Source: Apostichopus japonicus | Taxonomy: Eukaryota > Echinodermata > Holothuroidea > Aspidochirotida > Stichopodidae | DNA: 64,000 nt | Assembly (NCBI RefSeq): GCF_037975245.1 | Contig: NC_092580.1 | Coordinates: 6,610,501-6,674,500 of the forward strand | Direction: 5' to 3' | Shown here: one piece after another, positions 33,901-39,985 of the stretch | Numbering within the stretch: the stretch's first letter is position 1 | How the letters are laid out: every line of letters starts with the position of its first letter | Program-made: the position numbers and the translations under genes | The notes under the pieces: generated by a model | The model's database searches: none | Told to the model about the DNA's origin: nothing | The model's input: only the letters and a program-made list of their open reading frames with translations

Positions 33901-34854
33901 TGCATCTTCAAACTTTTCAATCAAATTCTTCATCTCATATATACAGAGAGCAGACTGACTAGCTAGGTCAAAAGATTCATCTTCATTATTCTTGACAAAT
34001 ACAGCAAAGAGTTGACCATCCACTACCTGGGATGATTGTACAATGCTATACAGAGTGTTATTCACCCCTCTGCATTCTAAAGTGATTTCAGTAAAACCAT
34101 CCATGTTTGATGATGAACTGTCTGTTTGACAAACACGGCTCAGTTTAGGGACAATGTGGTTTGGCTGTCTTATACCTGTTGCATCCTGTAGCTGTGATGC
34201 AAAAAAGTAAGTGTACTTATTATATGAAAATGAGGCAACATATCTGATCAAAAAGTTTGCCAATACTTTCTCTGCAATCTGATTTGTCCTCCTATTATCA
34301 TCCATCTGGCAGATTCCATCTGATCTTGACAAACAATTGGCAGATATTGGTGCCTGATATCTTCTGATATTCTGAGCAACATAGAGGGCGAGGTTAACAT
34401 CAACTCCAGCTGGATGAGTAACCACTAAACCGATTGCTGGATTCTGATCTTCAGTCACCTTGAGGGAAGATAGAGTTTCATTTTTTGTATATGTCAAGTC
34501 ATCCAGATTCCGAAGCTGACATGTTCCATTCAGACCTGATCCACATGAAATTAATTTGTCCACTGGCTGAGGTACAATAGATAAAATCTTGTTTGTATTA
34601 TTTCCACTATTATCTCGAGTACTCACGCTGGTCAGTTCACTGAAGTCTCTTGATAAGCGATACAGTCTCCCCACTCCTCCGATATAAATGCTACTTCCAT
34701 CCTCTGACACAGTGAAATGATTCAAACTTGTTTCTGAGTTAACTGGAAAGGAATTTAAGTTGTATGCATCCAAGGAAGCAAAAGATAAACTGTTTCCTTG
34801 GATAAAACATAAAATGTATATCATGATAGCCACCCTCCTGCACCTAAATTCCAT
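739..34854 (-). CDS. PLXN: Plexin gene B (semaphorin receptor), ectodomain to transmembrane part; continues beyond left edge
   Basis: Plexins are single-pass semaphorin receptors whose cytoplasmic RasGAP-like domain acts on Rap-type GTPases. I join 21 coding exons on the minus strand: 34854-33814, 33474-33271, 31369-31145, 30820-30692, 30036-29924, 23167-23038, 21910-21763, 21105-21006, 20657-20564, 14875-14756, 13715-13611, 12482-12392, 10739-10564, 9959-9805, 8777-8675, 7681-7545, 7180-7016, 4227-4134, 2585-2361, 1816-1640 and 961-739. They total 3955 nt and every phase matches. Order: signal peptide, Sema (about 30-530), PSI1 (542-600), PSI2 (692-728), PSI3 (838-885), IPT repeats (886-1245), transmembrane helix (about 1264-1288) and the start of a coiled coil. 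The extracellular length fits plexin A/B types. The cytoplasmic GAP/RBD part lies left of the window. The class (A, B or other) cannot be settled from this part. Family assignment is firm; single exon edges are less so. Confidence 0.93.
1436..1639. repeat. 47-bp tandem repeat containing splice-donor copies
   Basis: About four tandem copies of a 47-bp unit sit directly against plexin B exon 20. Read on the minus strand, each unit begins at the exon-intron junction (GTAAGTGTTGCAC...) and ends ...GACATCATT, recreating CATT|GT. The copy at 1587-1592 keeps a perfect GTAAGT. The next copies read GAAAGT. A further GTAAGT is at 1431-1436. Confidence 0.85.
1640..1816 (-). CDS. PLXN: Plexin B coding exon 20 (IPT 4)
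   Basis: 59 codons, phase 0 to 0, acceptor CCCTGAAG. GKDLALG, VYVGTEQC and AVVCIPP match the plexin GxNL...VxVGxxxC...LxCxPP pattern. The donor CATT|GTAAGTGTT is repeated downstream by a 47-bp tandem duplication (see findings). Confidence 0.92.
2361..2585 (-). CDS. PLXN: Plexin B coding exon 19 (IPT 3 end, IPT 4 start)
   Basis: 75 codons, phase 0 to 0. It contains FCHAPVCDI, VSIGFLMDGVEEL (plexin VGFxMDxV), FEYVRDPEYDKFED and ends TGTLTLK, joining to GKDLALG. The acceptor TGAAAG lacks the usual C but keeps AG and the frame. Confidence 0.9.
2880..3335 (-). mobile_element. LINE 3' end (L2/CR1-like), with AAT tail
   Basis: On the minus strand, frame 3269-2991 encodes the typical C-terminus of L2/CR1-type reverse transcriptases: FKCLKGLAPKYLCDMI, SYSLRSHSQ, FAYKGPRLWNSLP and FKIKLKTYLF. 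It is followed by the GCGCT...TATATAAATGCATTTATTATT tail and an AAT microsatellite at about 2886-2918. This is a 5'-truncated dead copy in the intron between exons 18 and 19. Confidence 0.85.
4134..4227 (-). CDS. PLXN: Plexin B coding exon 18 (IPT 3)
   Basis: 94 nt, phase 2 to 0. The acceptor TTTGCAG is about 180 bp from the 43-bp minisatellite, and the donor is GTAAAA (weak). It encodes SGGNRITVTGERLSII and MISYCDG. Confidence 0.87.
4408..6042. repeat. 43-bp minisatellite with 126-bp higher-order units
   Basis: About 38 tandem copies of a 43-bp unit whose core is CAAGCAGACCCTCATAGCAT followed by GTACCCCTACAACAACATCT. Variants of 40 and 42 bp come from loss of a CAA or of a C. In the first half, copies are ordered as 43+43+40 bp trios, giving a 126-bp higher-order unit repeated several times. 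It lies in the intron of plexin B between exons 17 and 18. The plus-strand open frames through it exist only because 126 is divisible by three. Confidence 0.95.
6043..7015. other. Intron remainder without recognised feature
   Basis: Ordinary AT-rich intron between the minisatellite and exon 17, with a G-run at about 6215-6227. The small open frames on both strands show no conserved motif. Confidence 0.5.
7016..7180 (-). CDS. PLXN: Plexin B coding exon 17 (IPT 2 end, IPT 3 start)
   Basis: 165 nt, phase 2 to 2, acceptor TTACACAG and donor GTAAGT. It contains NIQCENV, FNYRPNPRVASVNPMKA and ends in IVS, joining to GGNRITVTG in the next exon. Confidence 0.9.
7545..7681 (-). CDS. PLXN: Plexin B coding exon 16 (IPT 2)
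   Basis: 137 nt, phase 0 to 2, acceptor GTGGACAG and donor GTGAGT. DPKITSFKPTIGPSAGGTL is a second IPT start. It ends VEVNIGNQSCHIKT. Confidence 0.92.
7745..8165. mobile_element. MITE-like repeat with G/C-rich ends
   Basis: Contains CAGGGGCAAGGGCAAGG near its left end, C-runs, and the block TTTGCATTTAAGGCCAGG followed by AATGGAGTGGGGGGTTGAAG. The same block recurs at 59230-59470, and a weaker one at 9050-9215. The right end reads CCTTCCTACGCTACTGGGCA. Ends are approximate. Located in the intron between exons 15 and 16. Confidence 0.55.
8675..8777 (-). CDS. PLXN: Plexin B coding exon 15 (IPT 1 end)
   Basis: 103 nt, phase 2 to 0, acceptor ATTTCAG and donor GTGAGT. It has VTCMAGS, MGLVSVEL and MFSYN, the closing strand before the next IPT (FxYxDP). 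Confidence 0.88.
9050..9220. repeat. Degenerate copy of the TTGCATCTAAGGCC repeat family
   Basis: TTTTGCATCTAAAGCCACAC and CTCCTCCCCTTAGACCCCTC match the family seen at 7.8-8.1, 48.3-48.7 and 59.2-59.5 kb. It is too decayed to define ends. Confidence 0.45.
9805..9959 (-). CDS. PLXN: Plexin B coding exon 14 (IPT 1)
   Basis: 155 nt, phase 0 to 2, donor GTGAGA. IEPTSGPMEGGTMVQIDG is a textbook IPT start (xIxPxSGPxxGGTxxxIxG). Confidence 0.93.
9960..10563. other. Intron of plexin B without recognised feature
   Basis: Intron between exons 13 and 14 with a C-run near 10230 and no repeat or coding signal that I can name. Confidence 0.4.
10564..10739 (-). CDS. PLXN: Plexin B coding exon 13 (PSI domain 3, start of IPT 1)
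   Basis: 176 nt, phase 1 to 0, acceptor CCAACAG and donor GTAATA. VVLYKCSVDRPDCSRCL, MCIWCSSQSLC and ENC give the third PSI domain. ARPQITL opens the first IPT/TIG fold. Confidence 0.92.
10740..12391. other. Intron of plexin B without recognised feature
   Basis: 1.65 kb AT-rich intron between exons 12 and 13. No long open frame, LINE motif or tandem array seen. Confidence 0.4.
12392..12482 (-). CDS. PLXN: Plexin B coding exon 12
   Basis: 91 nt, phase 0 to 1, acceptor TTTTGCAG and donor GTATGT. YPYTAEEQTVNASLNLRW corresponds to the YxYxxxxxxLxVxLxVxW segment before PSI 3. Confidence 0.88.
12595..13031. mobile_element. hAT-like MITE
   Basis: 437 bp bounded by inverted ends CAGGGGTTTAGGCAG and CTGCCTCAACCCCTG. 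Flanks are CCTCAAGG on the left and TTTCAAGG on the right, an 8-bp target duplication with two mismatches. The CAGGGG terminus and 8-bp duplication fit a non-autonomous hAT element. It has no coding capacity. In the plexin B intron between exons 11 and 12. Confidence 0.7.
13611..13715 (-). CDS. PLXN: Plexin B coding exon 11
   Basis: 35 codons, phase 0 to 0, acceptor CAATGCAG and donor GTAAGA. It begins EYECVVVYES, the plexin YxCVVxxxG strand, and ends FTVTCEKSQ. Confidence 0.88.
14143..14390. mobile_element. hAT-like MITE, GGTTGGCGC family
   Basis: 248 bp from CAGGCGCGTAGCCAGG to GCTACGCACCTG. Flanks AAAACAGT and ATAACAAT agree at 6 of 8 bases. The core CGCCACCATC...GTTGGCGTGAAGCGTAC recurs at 32.9, 38.75, 53.1 and 54.2 kb. 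Confidence 0.65.
14756..14875 (-). CDS. PLXN: Plexin B coding exon 10
   Basis: 40 codons, phase 0 to 0, acceptor TCTCTCAG and donor GTGAGT. It encodes ESETCPALQTGDTFIPNGV, matching plexin EDCPxILPxGDxLIPxGV between PSI 2 and PSI 3. Confidence 0.9.
14995..16095. repeat. 71-bp G-rich minisatellite
   Basis: About 15 tandem copies of a unit of about 71 bp: GATCCATGCCATTATAGCTA, TTGCTTACTGGGGGAAGGGG, GCATGGTAACCAGCAGACAC, ACCTAACTTTA. The G-run differs in length between copies (5 to 13 G). It lies between the RTE LINE and exon 10 of plexin B. Confidence 0.95.
16096..17045. other. Intron remainder without recognised feature
   Basis: AT-rich stretch between the 71-bp array and the LINE 3' end. Nothing recognisable on either strand. 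Confidence 0.4.
17070..18895 (-). pseudogene. LINE reverse transcriptase domain (RTE-type), frameshifted
   Basis: The frame 18895-18452 starts in register with the endonuclease. It loses frame after CVSDDAL, and the family motif TLAEVEKAIKVLKNNKAAGP is read in the next frame. From there to 17070 the catalytic blocks are intact: FVDYKKAFDSVNH, GCRQGCPLSPILFSLY and ELRYADDLVLFA. The RTE-type C-terminus follows with LTYGSTTWS and RWLLGVNWSDHVTNESL. One indel and one stop separate this copy from an open element. Confidence 0.88.
18899..20131 (-). pseudogene. LINE endonuclease domain (RTE-type)
   Basis: 410 residues before the in-frame TAA. Motifs in order: FSIGCWNIRTL, RYDIIGLSETH, LLFISVYAPT, AVACDWNAKIG, NAIDHVFVD and KFETDHRLV, the metal-binding and catalytic blocks of AP-type LINE endonucleases. 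I take ATG 20131 as start because the frame upstream has no family similarity. The frame continues past the stop into the linker ahead of the reverse transcriptase (DMVTWVLEQV). Confidence 0.88.
20564..20657 (-). CDS. PLXN: Plexin B coding exon 9 (PSI domain 2)
   Basis: 94 nt, phase 2 to 0. It shows C-V-D-C-STKWDCNWC and CSFKRDRPC, the cysteine pattern of plexin PSI 2. The 5' end of a LINE starts only about 40-50 bp beyond its donor, in the same orientation. Confidence 0.9.
21006..21105 (-). CDS. PLXN: Plexin B coding exon 8 (inter-PSI region, start of PSI 2)
   Basis: 100 nt, phase 1 to 2. It encodes DAVEVELSLSSSEYNI and YYFFDCNRIKG, equivalent to the plexin segment that ends FxFYDCS. An open frame on the other strand here (20813-21070) is a shadow. 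Confidence 0.87.
21106..21762. other. Intron of plexin B without recognised feature
   Basis: AT-rich intron between exons 7 and 8. A small open frame (21400-21609) shows no conserved motif. Confidence 0.4.
21763..21910 (-). CDS. PLXN: Plexin B coding exon 7 (inter-PSI region)
   Basis: 148 nt, phase 0 to 1, acceptor TTACTCAG and donor GTAACT. It contains VFLTVTHLPTNENYFCHFG and LICQSP, matching the plexin segment VTLTVPxLP...YxCxF...VxCxSP. Confidence 0.9.
21911..23037. other. Intron of plexin B without recognised feature
   Basis: AT-rich intron between exons 6 and 7 with a C-run near 22060. No repeat family recognised. Confidence 0.4.
23038..23167 (-). CDS. PLXN: Plexin B coding exon 6 (PSI domain 1, second half)
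   Basis: 130 nt, phase 2 to 0. It continues the PSI domain as R-CTRFNDC and ends with the block NEDECVTVSA...VTTDRN, which leads into the VFLTV strand of the next exon. The donor is GTAAAT, weaker than its neighbours. Confidence 0.88.
23515..24150. repeat. Dispersed repeat with AGCTCATACCAGCATGCTGG end
   Basis: Begins with the palindromic AGCTCATACCAGCATGCTGG/TGTGAGCT, then short TCTATCACTC repeats. After that come several similar blocks of the form ATGAAACTTGG(A/T)CACAA...GGTCAAAGGTCA...GTGGGCC. The block reappears three times (23644, 23800, 23939), as in a decayed tandem or element end. No coding motif. Boundaries approximate. Confidence 0.5.
24851..25813 (+). pseudogene. Broken gene for a P2X7-tail-like zinc (ballast) domain protein
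   Basis: A putative first exon starts MADPEPIAATEVQSD (24851). After a frameshift it continues with acidic residues and LEPHQFEPVKRAE, to a GTAAGA donor near 25125. A second exon after TTTTTCCCAG (about 25554) reads QYRYIAYGQQVQ, stop, YLGFLARHVRVVLPSCAV, QRIRSDFP and HYTGFK. This matches the end of the cysteine-rich ballast domain of vertebrate P2X7 (ILPSCCRWRIRKEFP...GQYSGFK). The TGA sits where family members carry a Trp-rich WxxG motif. The upstream cysteine cluster is not seen, so the copy looks deleted. Confidence 0.7.
27110..27359 (-). pseudogene. Broken THAP zinc-finger domain
   Basis: Starts MPVRCVVGGC at 27359 (C-x4-C of the C2CH finger) and continues AISLHPW, DEKNTAIM and ADFTGPSQYA. 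The expected CSxHF continues in another frame as EHFTEAYYDPSFL, so one frameshift is present. The conserved Trp after AIM is missing. THAP domains bind DNA in Kolobok and P-type transposases. Confidence 0.72.
27725..28040. other. Spacer between the two TTAA elements
   Basis: Contains a G-run (27770-27780) and a decayed copy of the AAAATTGGTGGAATCTGAAA type repeat. No coding signal. Confidence 0.35.
28053..29676. mobile_element. Kolobok-like DNA transposon 2 (TTAA target site)
   Basis: 1624 bp with ends AGACCAACTATGGAG and CTCCATATTTGGTCT (inverted), flanked by TTAA at 28049-28052 and 29677-29680. Subterminal inverted similarity is seen: GTGACGTCAACGTTTGTATA near 28250 against its complement near 29440-29465. 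It carries a THAP domain but no recognisable transposase catalytic core, so it is probably non-autonomous. It lies only 330 bp from element 1 and is a different family. Confidence 0.75.
28352..28537 (+). pseudogene. THAP-domain fragment in transposon 2
   Basis: ATG 28352 opens MSQFCVVGGC, then KSISFFRFPSK and RRRLWINFLR, the THAP pattern C-x4-C...SxFxFP...W. The expected CSxHF at the end reads LSPHA followed by a stop, so the last zinc ligands look lost. No downstream transposase domain is in frame. Confidence 0.7.
29924..30036 (-). CDS. PLXN: Plexin B coding exon 5 (PSI domain 1, first half)
   Basis: 113 nt, phase 0 to 2. Cysteine spacing is C-x5-C-x2-C then PYCGWC, the core of a plexin-semaphorin-integrin (PSI) domain. 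The next exon lies 6.8 kb away, behind an intron full of transposons. Confidence 0.92.
30037..30691. other. Intron of plexin B without recognised feature
   Basis: AT-rich intron between exons 4 and 5. The open frame of exon 5 runs a little way into it (to 30144) but shows no PSI sequence beyond the acceptor. Confidence 0.4.
30692..30820 (-). CDS. PLXN: Plexin B coding exon 4 (end of Sema)
   Basis: 43 codons, phase 0 to 0, acceptor TTCTGCAG and donor GTAGGT. It carries VVYEQLELHSSVLSD and ends ESIMVLTERK, corresponding to the plexin segment that ends LYxMTERQ just before the PSI domain. Confidence 0.9.
31145..31369 (-). CDS. PLXN: Plexin B coding exon 3 (Sema)
   Basis: 75 codons, phase 0 to 0, acceptor CCTAG and donor GTGAGA. 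It contains VQCNLLGSILPC and the diagnostic late Sema block NVAFIGSQEGHLLK, which matches the plexin pattern (V)AFLGTxxGxLLKV. The frame is open throughout. Confidence 0.92.
31370..32800. other. Intron of plexin B without recognised feature
   Basis: Part of the intron between exons 2 and 3. The longest open frame (32048-31683, minus) shows no conserved motif and no suitable splice sites in phase with the neighbours. Confidence 0.4.
32827..33201. mobile_element. hAT MITE with perfect 8-bp target duplication
   Basis: 375 bp from CAGTGGCGGAGCTAG to GACGCTCCGCCACTG, flanked on both sides by TCTGACAG (32819-32826 and 33202-33209). The CAGTGGCGGAG terminus and the 8-bp duplication are diagnostic of hAT. 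The internal GCGCCACC...GGTTGGCGCGGAGCGTAC block is shared with copies at 14.2, 38.75, 53.1 and 54.2 kb. It sits 70 bp from the donor of plexin B exon 2. Confidence 0.9.
33271..33474 (-). CDS. PLXN: Plexin B coding exon 2 (Sema)
   Basis: 68 codons, phase 0 to 0, with an ATCCAG acceptor and a GTACGA donor. It encodes a Sema segment with LQCDNRLGS, NIDFCFEGWEQM and LNETHF. The open frame runs on into the intron, so the right end is set by the donor and not by a stop. Confidence 0.8.
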
Positions 34855-34931
34855 TTTCAAAGGTGATCTGAACAGTAGGTAATCTCAAATGTCCACTTGT
34901 AACCAGAATCGATCAAAAGATTGGTGACTCA
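33814..34931 (-). CDS. PLXN: Plexin B first coding exon: 5' UTR end, signal peptide and N-terminal Sema
   Basis: Coding starts at ATG 34854-34852. A TTG-AAA precedes it in frame and is not a better start. The first 347 residues open with a basic n-region and a hydrophobic stretch (IMIYILCFIQG), a typical signal peptide. Sema blades follow, with plexin-like blocks such as SIYIGGVGRLYRLS, LALYVAQN and SALCIYEM. The exon ends in phase 0 at a GTAAGT donor (33808-33813). Bases 34855-34931 are 5' UTR, bounded by a TTTCTTTGCAG acceptor, so a non-coding exon must lie further right. Several NxT/S sites fit an extracellular protein. Confidence 0.92.
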
Positions 34932-35479
34932 CTGCAAAGAAAAATAGGAGGAAAACAGATAAGATCTGAGATTACATAACAAATGTTATGTGATGTAGGT
35001 TACTTTAATAAAATATGGATTTGAACCGGTTAACCCTGAAAATATTCAATGTAATGAGTGGAATTATGAGTAAAGGGAAGCTGCCCAAAAAAAATACACT
35101 TCAGAATGCTTGCTTGTTAGAAAAAGGATAATATAAGGACAAATCAAGCTATACATGATTGTGTAAAATTTGATTTACTTTATCTCAATTTCTTACTAGC
35201 ACATTTCATTCCTTTGAATATTTCCTGAAGCAATAACTTGAAAATGAGGATATTTAACAACTATATTTAAACAAGTACACCTATCACTTCAACTTTTAAC
35301 ATAATTGTCTACCATACAGATATTGTACCAGGTATTTGGTACAATCAACACAGAAGTGATGTACTACACAGTGCAGAAGTAATACTTAAAGAGGGAAATT
35401 CTGTTTTTCCATATATGTAGATCACATAAGTCAAGAAATACAACTGAATAGCAATGTATTTTCTTGCCAAACATCATCA

Positions 35480-36060
35480 CCAATAACTACAGTTTTACTG
35501 TCTCATTACAGCTGCTGAGACCATAATCGGCCATTCTATGAAGTAGGGAAAAATATGTAAAATTGTTCCATTACTCTATGGAGAGTCCAGCCCAAATGCA
35601 ATCTTACGCTATATATACAGTTTGGGTCTTAATCATTCATGGCTATAGATCAATGGAACAGAAAATGATTCCTTGTTCAATTAGTTGCATTGCATTTGTC
35701 AGCAGCGATGGCAGAAGGGGGCTCAATCTGGGTTTCAGAGGGGAGGGGAAACTTTGACTGGCAAATCACCCCTTGAGGTCTTCTGTACCAGTCTCCAGTG
35801 CTTGAATATTTACAAGTGCATTTTTAAATTCCTATCAAGGCACTTTCTTATTACAATTTTCCTAATTTCTCAACAAACAAGGTTACTTTGAAAATAAAAC
35901 CAAAATGCAAAAATGCATTGAGTTTTCGATGGCTTCATTATCCTAGACTTCTGCTTGTTCACCAGATATAGCACTTATGATATATCTTCCTGAACCACTA
36001 TTTCAATTTACAATAACACTACATGGCATGATTAACACACTCTATTTGCAATTTCAGGCG
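35480..36060. repeat. Dispersed repeat block (copy 1 of 2)
   Basis: Shares in the same order and orientation with 43950-44530: ATCGGCCATTCTATGAA, TTAAAATTGTTC-like text, GGGCTCAATCT, GGGGAGGGG-AAACTTT, GTCTTCTRTAC and TTAAATTCCT...AACAAACAAGGTTACT. No open frame is conserved between copies. Confidence 0.7.
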
Positions 36061-36484
36061 GCTGTGTTATGTTGTTTTGTATGATATAACCAGGTGTTTA
36101 AGCAATTACCCTTTCTTTGTAAAATATCATCTGAGCTGCAAAGTTTATTGGCATTGCCTTTGAAAGTGCTAAATTTTTAATTCAAAATAAAGAGTTTTGG
36201 CAATCTGTTTAATCTGTGTCAAAACATATTTACAGTTTGTATTCATAAGTTTATTTGGTTCACTAGGATCAGATAAGAAAATCCTATCAAGTTTTTCTTT
36301 TGCATAGATTTTACTATATCAATAGAAATCCAAGGAGTAAAATACTTCCCCTTTCTCAAAGAGACCCTATTAGATGGGCAAAATCAATCAAAAGTTTCAT
36401 CAAAAAGTTATACAAAAGTATCATAGGCATCATTGACATCAAAGCTTGAATGGCAAGACCTGTCAATCTATGATCTTAGATGTT

Positions 36485-36960
36485 TAATGTTCACATCTGG
36501 AGATTTTTTACAGGAATAACTGCTGAAATTATTTGTTTGCTCCTAGTACTGGTATAAGTTACCAAGCAAATGGGCAGGTGATCACTGACATCAGATGTAA
36601 TTACTGCAGATTTCATACTAATACTGCCATTAGTAATTATGTACCAGAACTTATAGTAGGCATATATATAAAAAGTAGGTAATAATGAATATTGATAGTT
36701 CTTAATAAACTCAGCAAAATGATTATCATTTTGAACATCCATCAAATTAATTCTGCAATCGCCTAAAATATAACATGTTTTAGAGTAAAATTCATGTAGA
36801 CTCAATGTTTTCCTTAAATTGAAAAACAATAAGCAAATCTTGTAACTTTGTTGATTTAAGTAAGTCCTTGGTGTGACAGCAAGGACCTGACAGCAGAACA
36901 AATATACTTAAGGGCTCTTTCTTGAAGTACAAGTAATTTTTTCAGATGACTGCTTAAGTG
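36485..36960 (-). mobile_element. CR1/Jockey-like LINE fragment, endonuclease part
   Basis: The minus-strand frame 36901-36491 contains CYILGDCRINLMDV (LGDFNINLL in intact elements), an IDNI-poor middle and SDVSDHLPICLV (the SDHLPI block of LINE endonucleases). The catalytic Asp-Phe-Asn is changed to DCR, and no RT follows. Dead fragment. Confidence 0.75.
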
Positions 36961-37479
36961 GTACCAAACAGTAAAAGTAATGAGGTAACTTAAGCATAAG
37001 ATTAATCTGCCGCAGAATAGATCACTGTAAGACATGCTTCAATCAACAAAGTGTACCTACACCCTTTGAAACTTGTTTGCAAACATGTGAAATGTGGTTG
37101 CTCCATGAAAGATTTCGATAGATATGAACTACGAGTTGAAAACAATATAGTTAGTTTTATAAGTGATCAGAGATTATTTACAGCAAACCAGTTTGAGAAT
37201 GCCAATAACTCGCTGCAGACAAAATTTTATATACATGTTGGTTAGTCACTATTTGAGAAATAGTTGTTTATGTCGTCGGCAAGAGTAGAATACCTAAAAA
37301 ACAGAGCCTATGTCATTCATATAACGAGTAGAACGAGATCTCATAACAAGATCTCATGACGAGAATAAACTATTTCCACTAAGGTTGCTATGGTTCTCTC
37401 AAAGTTAAAACATTTCCTTCTAAAAAATACTCTTCGCTCTTTGTATCTTACATTTTTTTTACCACAGCCTGACATACTA

Positions 37480-37990
37480 CTTTAACTGTCTGCTCAGTTG
37501 CATACAAAGTTCACCTTAACAAATTAATAGTCTTACAAAAGAAAGCAATTTGTGGAATCTCACATGCTAAACATACCGATCATACTAGTGAGTTGGTTTC
37601 CTCTTTAAATTTGCTCAAGCTCATACAATATATCTACCTTTGCTTACCGCATTGTTCATAATCTAATCCCAGCAAATTTCTTTACGTACAATTATGAAAT
37701 CCACAATTATAACAGCTGAGAACCTTCACCCTTCACGTTTTGAAATAATACTGCCAAACATTGTTTGACGCAAATTCTGTCTGGAACCCATTGCCACAGG
37801 ATATTACACATAACAGCACTGTTTCATCTTATATAAATAGCTATTTGATATATTACTTACTATTATTTCCCTCTTTTGCATTGCTTTTGTCATTTATAGT
37901 TTTTTTATGTTTTGCTTTTGTTCTTTATTTTTGTCCATATGTATTAGTTTAACTGTGTTATAAGAGTGACCTGCTAGACAAGCCTTCAAA
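37480..37990 (+). mobile_element. LINE fragment, C-terminal part on plus strand
   Basis: Plus-strand frame LIVLQKKAICGISHAKHTDH and TSELVSSLNLLKL matches the post-RT region of CR1-like LINEs. It is followed, after frame changes, by FDANSVWNPLPQDI (xxxxWNxLPxxI). Heavily mutated. Orientation is opposite to its neighbours. Confidence 0.7.
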
Positions 37991-38049
37991 GGTTTTGTGT
38001 TACTTCCTTTTGCAATGTACGACATCAAATACTAATATTTACTTGTTCC

Positions 38050-38630
38050 ATATATGTACGTTCAGGTTATGTAAATAAATGAAAATGAAATGAATAGCAT
38101 TTATTAGGGCTAACTCAGTAAAGTGCCCTGAGCAAAAATCACACTGCCCCTTAAGTTTTGTAATCAAAGTTTGTATTTGATTAAACATTAATCTTTCTAT
38201 GTATATTAGAAAGACATGGTAAAACAAAAAACAGGACGGTAGATTACAAACCAATCCACATCGCCACTCTTACAAATTGGAACGACTTTTGCTGTTTTCA
38301 TGTCATCAGATAAAATCCCTTCCTTTAAAGAAAAAATGTGTTCCAAAGGTTTTGATAATAAATGGGATCACAGTATGAATTACTGACGGGCATAAACCGT
38401 CATAACCTGCAGACTTTCTTGGTTTTAAACGACCAAAAGCTAACTAAGTAATTTCAGAAGTACATTTTGGGAAAGAGAAATAAGGAAGATTTGTTTCATT
38501 CAGCAGAAGAATTAGCGTTTTCGATGGTGGTGTTTAACTTTTCTGTTACACCTCATTCGAAACTAGTTCAAATTACCGGCTTAGACGTTTCTTTTTGCGC
38601 GAGTCTTCACACCCTTTAACATGAAGAAAT
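38050..38630 (-). mobile_element. LINE fragment, N-terminal RT part on minus strand
   Basis: Minus-strand pieces include RLKPRKSAGYDGLCPSVI, LSDDMKTAKVVPICKSGD and ERLMFNQIQTLI. The later block SGHFTELALINAIHFI is the RT region that reads QxGFRxGHSTELA in intact copies. Frameshifts separate them. The outer 38521-38630 segment recurs inverted at 59041-59145. Confidence 0.75.
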
Positions 38631-38699
38631 GTTAAATAATATCGGCATCAGGGGCGGCGATTTGTTTCAAAATTTTTTTTTTGGGGGGGACATTTGCTT

Positions 38700-39290
38700 G
38701 GGTACAGGTGCGTAGCAACTGTCATCCCCAAAATGCTATCAAAGCGGAGCGCCACCATTGGTTGGCGCGCAGCGTACAAGAAAATTTCTGGTTTTGATAG
38801 CCCCCCAGATCACCGGATATGGCACTTCTCGGGCTTGAAAATGATCAACCAGATGTACACTTTTGCCTGAGAACCAAGTTTTTCCCAATAGTTTTTTTTT
38901 CATCCATCCTTTTTCAAGATTGTCACCAGTGACACATCATGTTCGACCTCATCGCATCTCCTGTGGATCAATGCTTTTGTAGGTAATTCTACGTAACGGC
39001 CCACAATACCCGTCAGCCCCACTTTTCAAGGTTTTAAGCCCATTTTTTGTTCAGAATTTGAATAATAAATTCACTTCATCCCCTAACAGACCGGTCAAAA
39101 TTGCACGAGTAGAGGGAAGTATGATGAAGAATGTTGGTCAGGGAATTTTTTTAAATTCAGACACGGTTAATTTATTGGTATACAAATATTAAAACCTCTT
39201 ATAACAGCTACTATAAAACTTCGATATCATAAAAAATACAACAAATATGCTCAAGGGGGGTGCCCCCCCCCTTGGCTAGGCGCCTGCGGT
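38700..39290. mobile_element. MITE of the GGTTGGCGC family
   Basis: Left end CAGGTGCGTAGCAACTG and right end CCTTGGCTAGGCGCCTG form an imperfect inverted pair. The core GGAGCGCCACCATTGGTTGG is shared with the other copies. The inner part (38810-39180) is the reverse complement of 53750-54230. Target duplication not evident. Confidence 0.6.
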
Positions 39291-39339
39291 TAGAAATCTA
39301 ATAGGAAACAGGCCAAATGGAAACCCAGTGAACCCATAT

Positions 39340-39985
39340 CGATGTGGATCATAATAATACTAATTATAATAATAATAATAAACATTTCTTATATAGCGCA
39401 AGTTACAATAAAGTCTCGCCGCACTGTACAAAATAAAGTGAAAGATATGTACACAATATACAATAAGAGTAAACATAACAATTATAACGATGAAAACAGG
39501 TGTGTCTTCAAAACAGTTTTGAACATCTCCACAGACAAGACATTCTTTATGTTGAGTGGGAGTTTATTCCAAAGGAGGGTTGAGGAGTACTGGAAAGATC
39601 GCTCGCCATAAGATTTAGTGGACACAGGGTGCAAAGAGAGCAAAGATTGGGTGCTAGAGCGCAGACGGCGAGTTGGGGTATAACTTTGAACAAGTTCACC
39701 AAAGTAGTGTGGTGCAATACCATGAATACATTTAAAGGTTAACAGGAGTACCTTGTAATCAATACGCAGTTTGACAGGTAGCCAATGAAGGTCATGAAGT
39801 ATGGGGTTGATGTGAGAGACAGGGCTAGTGCGAGTGATCAGCCTGGCAGCAGAGTTTTGAATGCGTTGCAATTTAGCCAGACTATCAGGGAGACCAAAGA
39901 GCACACTATTGCAGTAGTCCAAGCATGATGTAATAAAAGCATGGACAAGTCCCTCGGTAGTTTGATTGTTCAAAAAACACCGAAT
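39340..39985 (-). mobile_element. L2/CR1-like LINE 3' end
   Basis: One open frame (39973-39482, minus, 163 residues) carries LDYCNSVLFGLPDSL, LQRIQNSAARLI, HDLHWLPVKLRIDYK, GERSFQYSSTLLWNKLP and LKTHLF, the conserved L2/CR1 C-terminus. An AAT microsatellite tail is at 39345-39385. The frame is unbroken, so the copy is rather young, but it is 5'-truncated. Confidence 0.9.
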
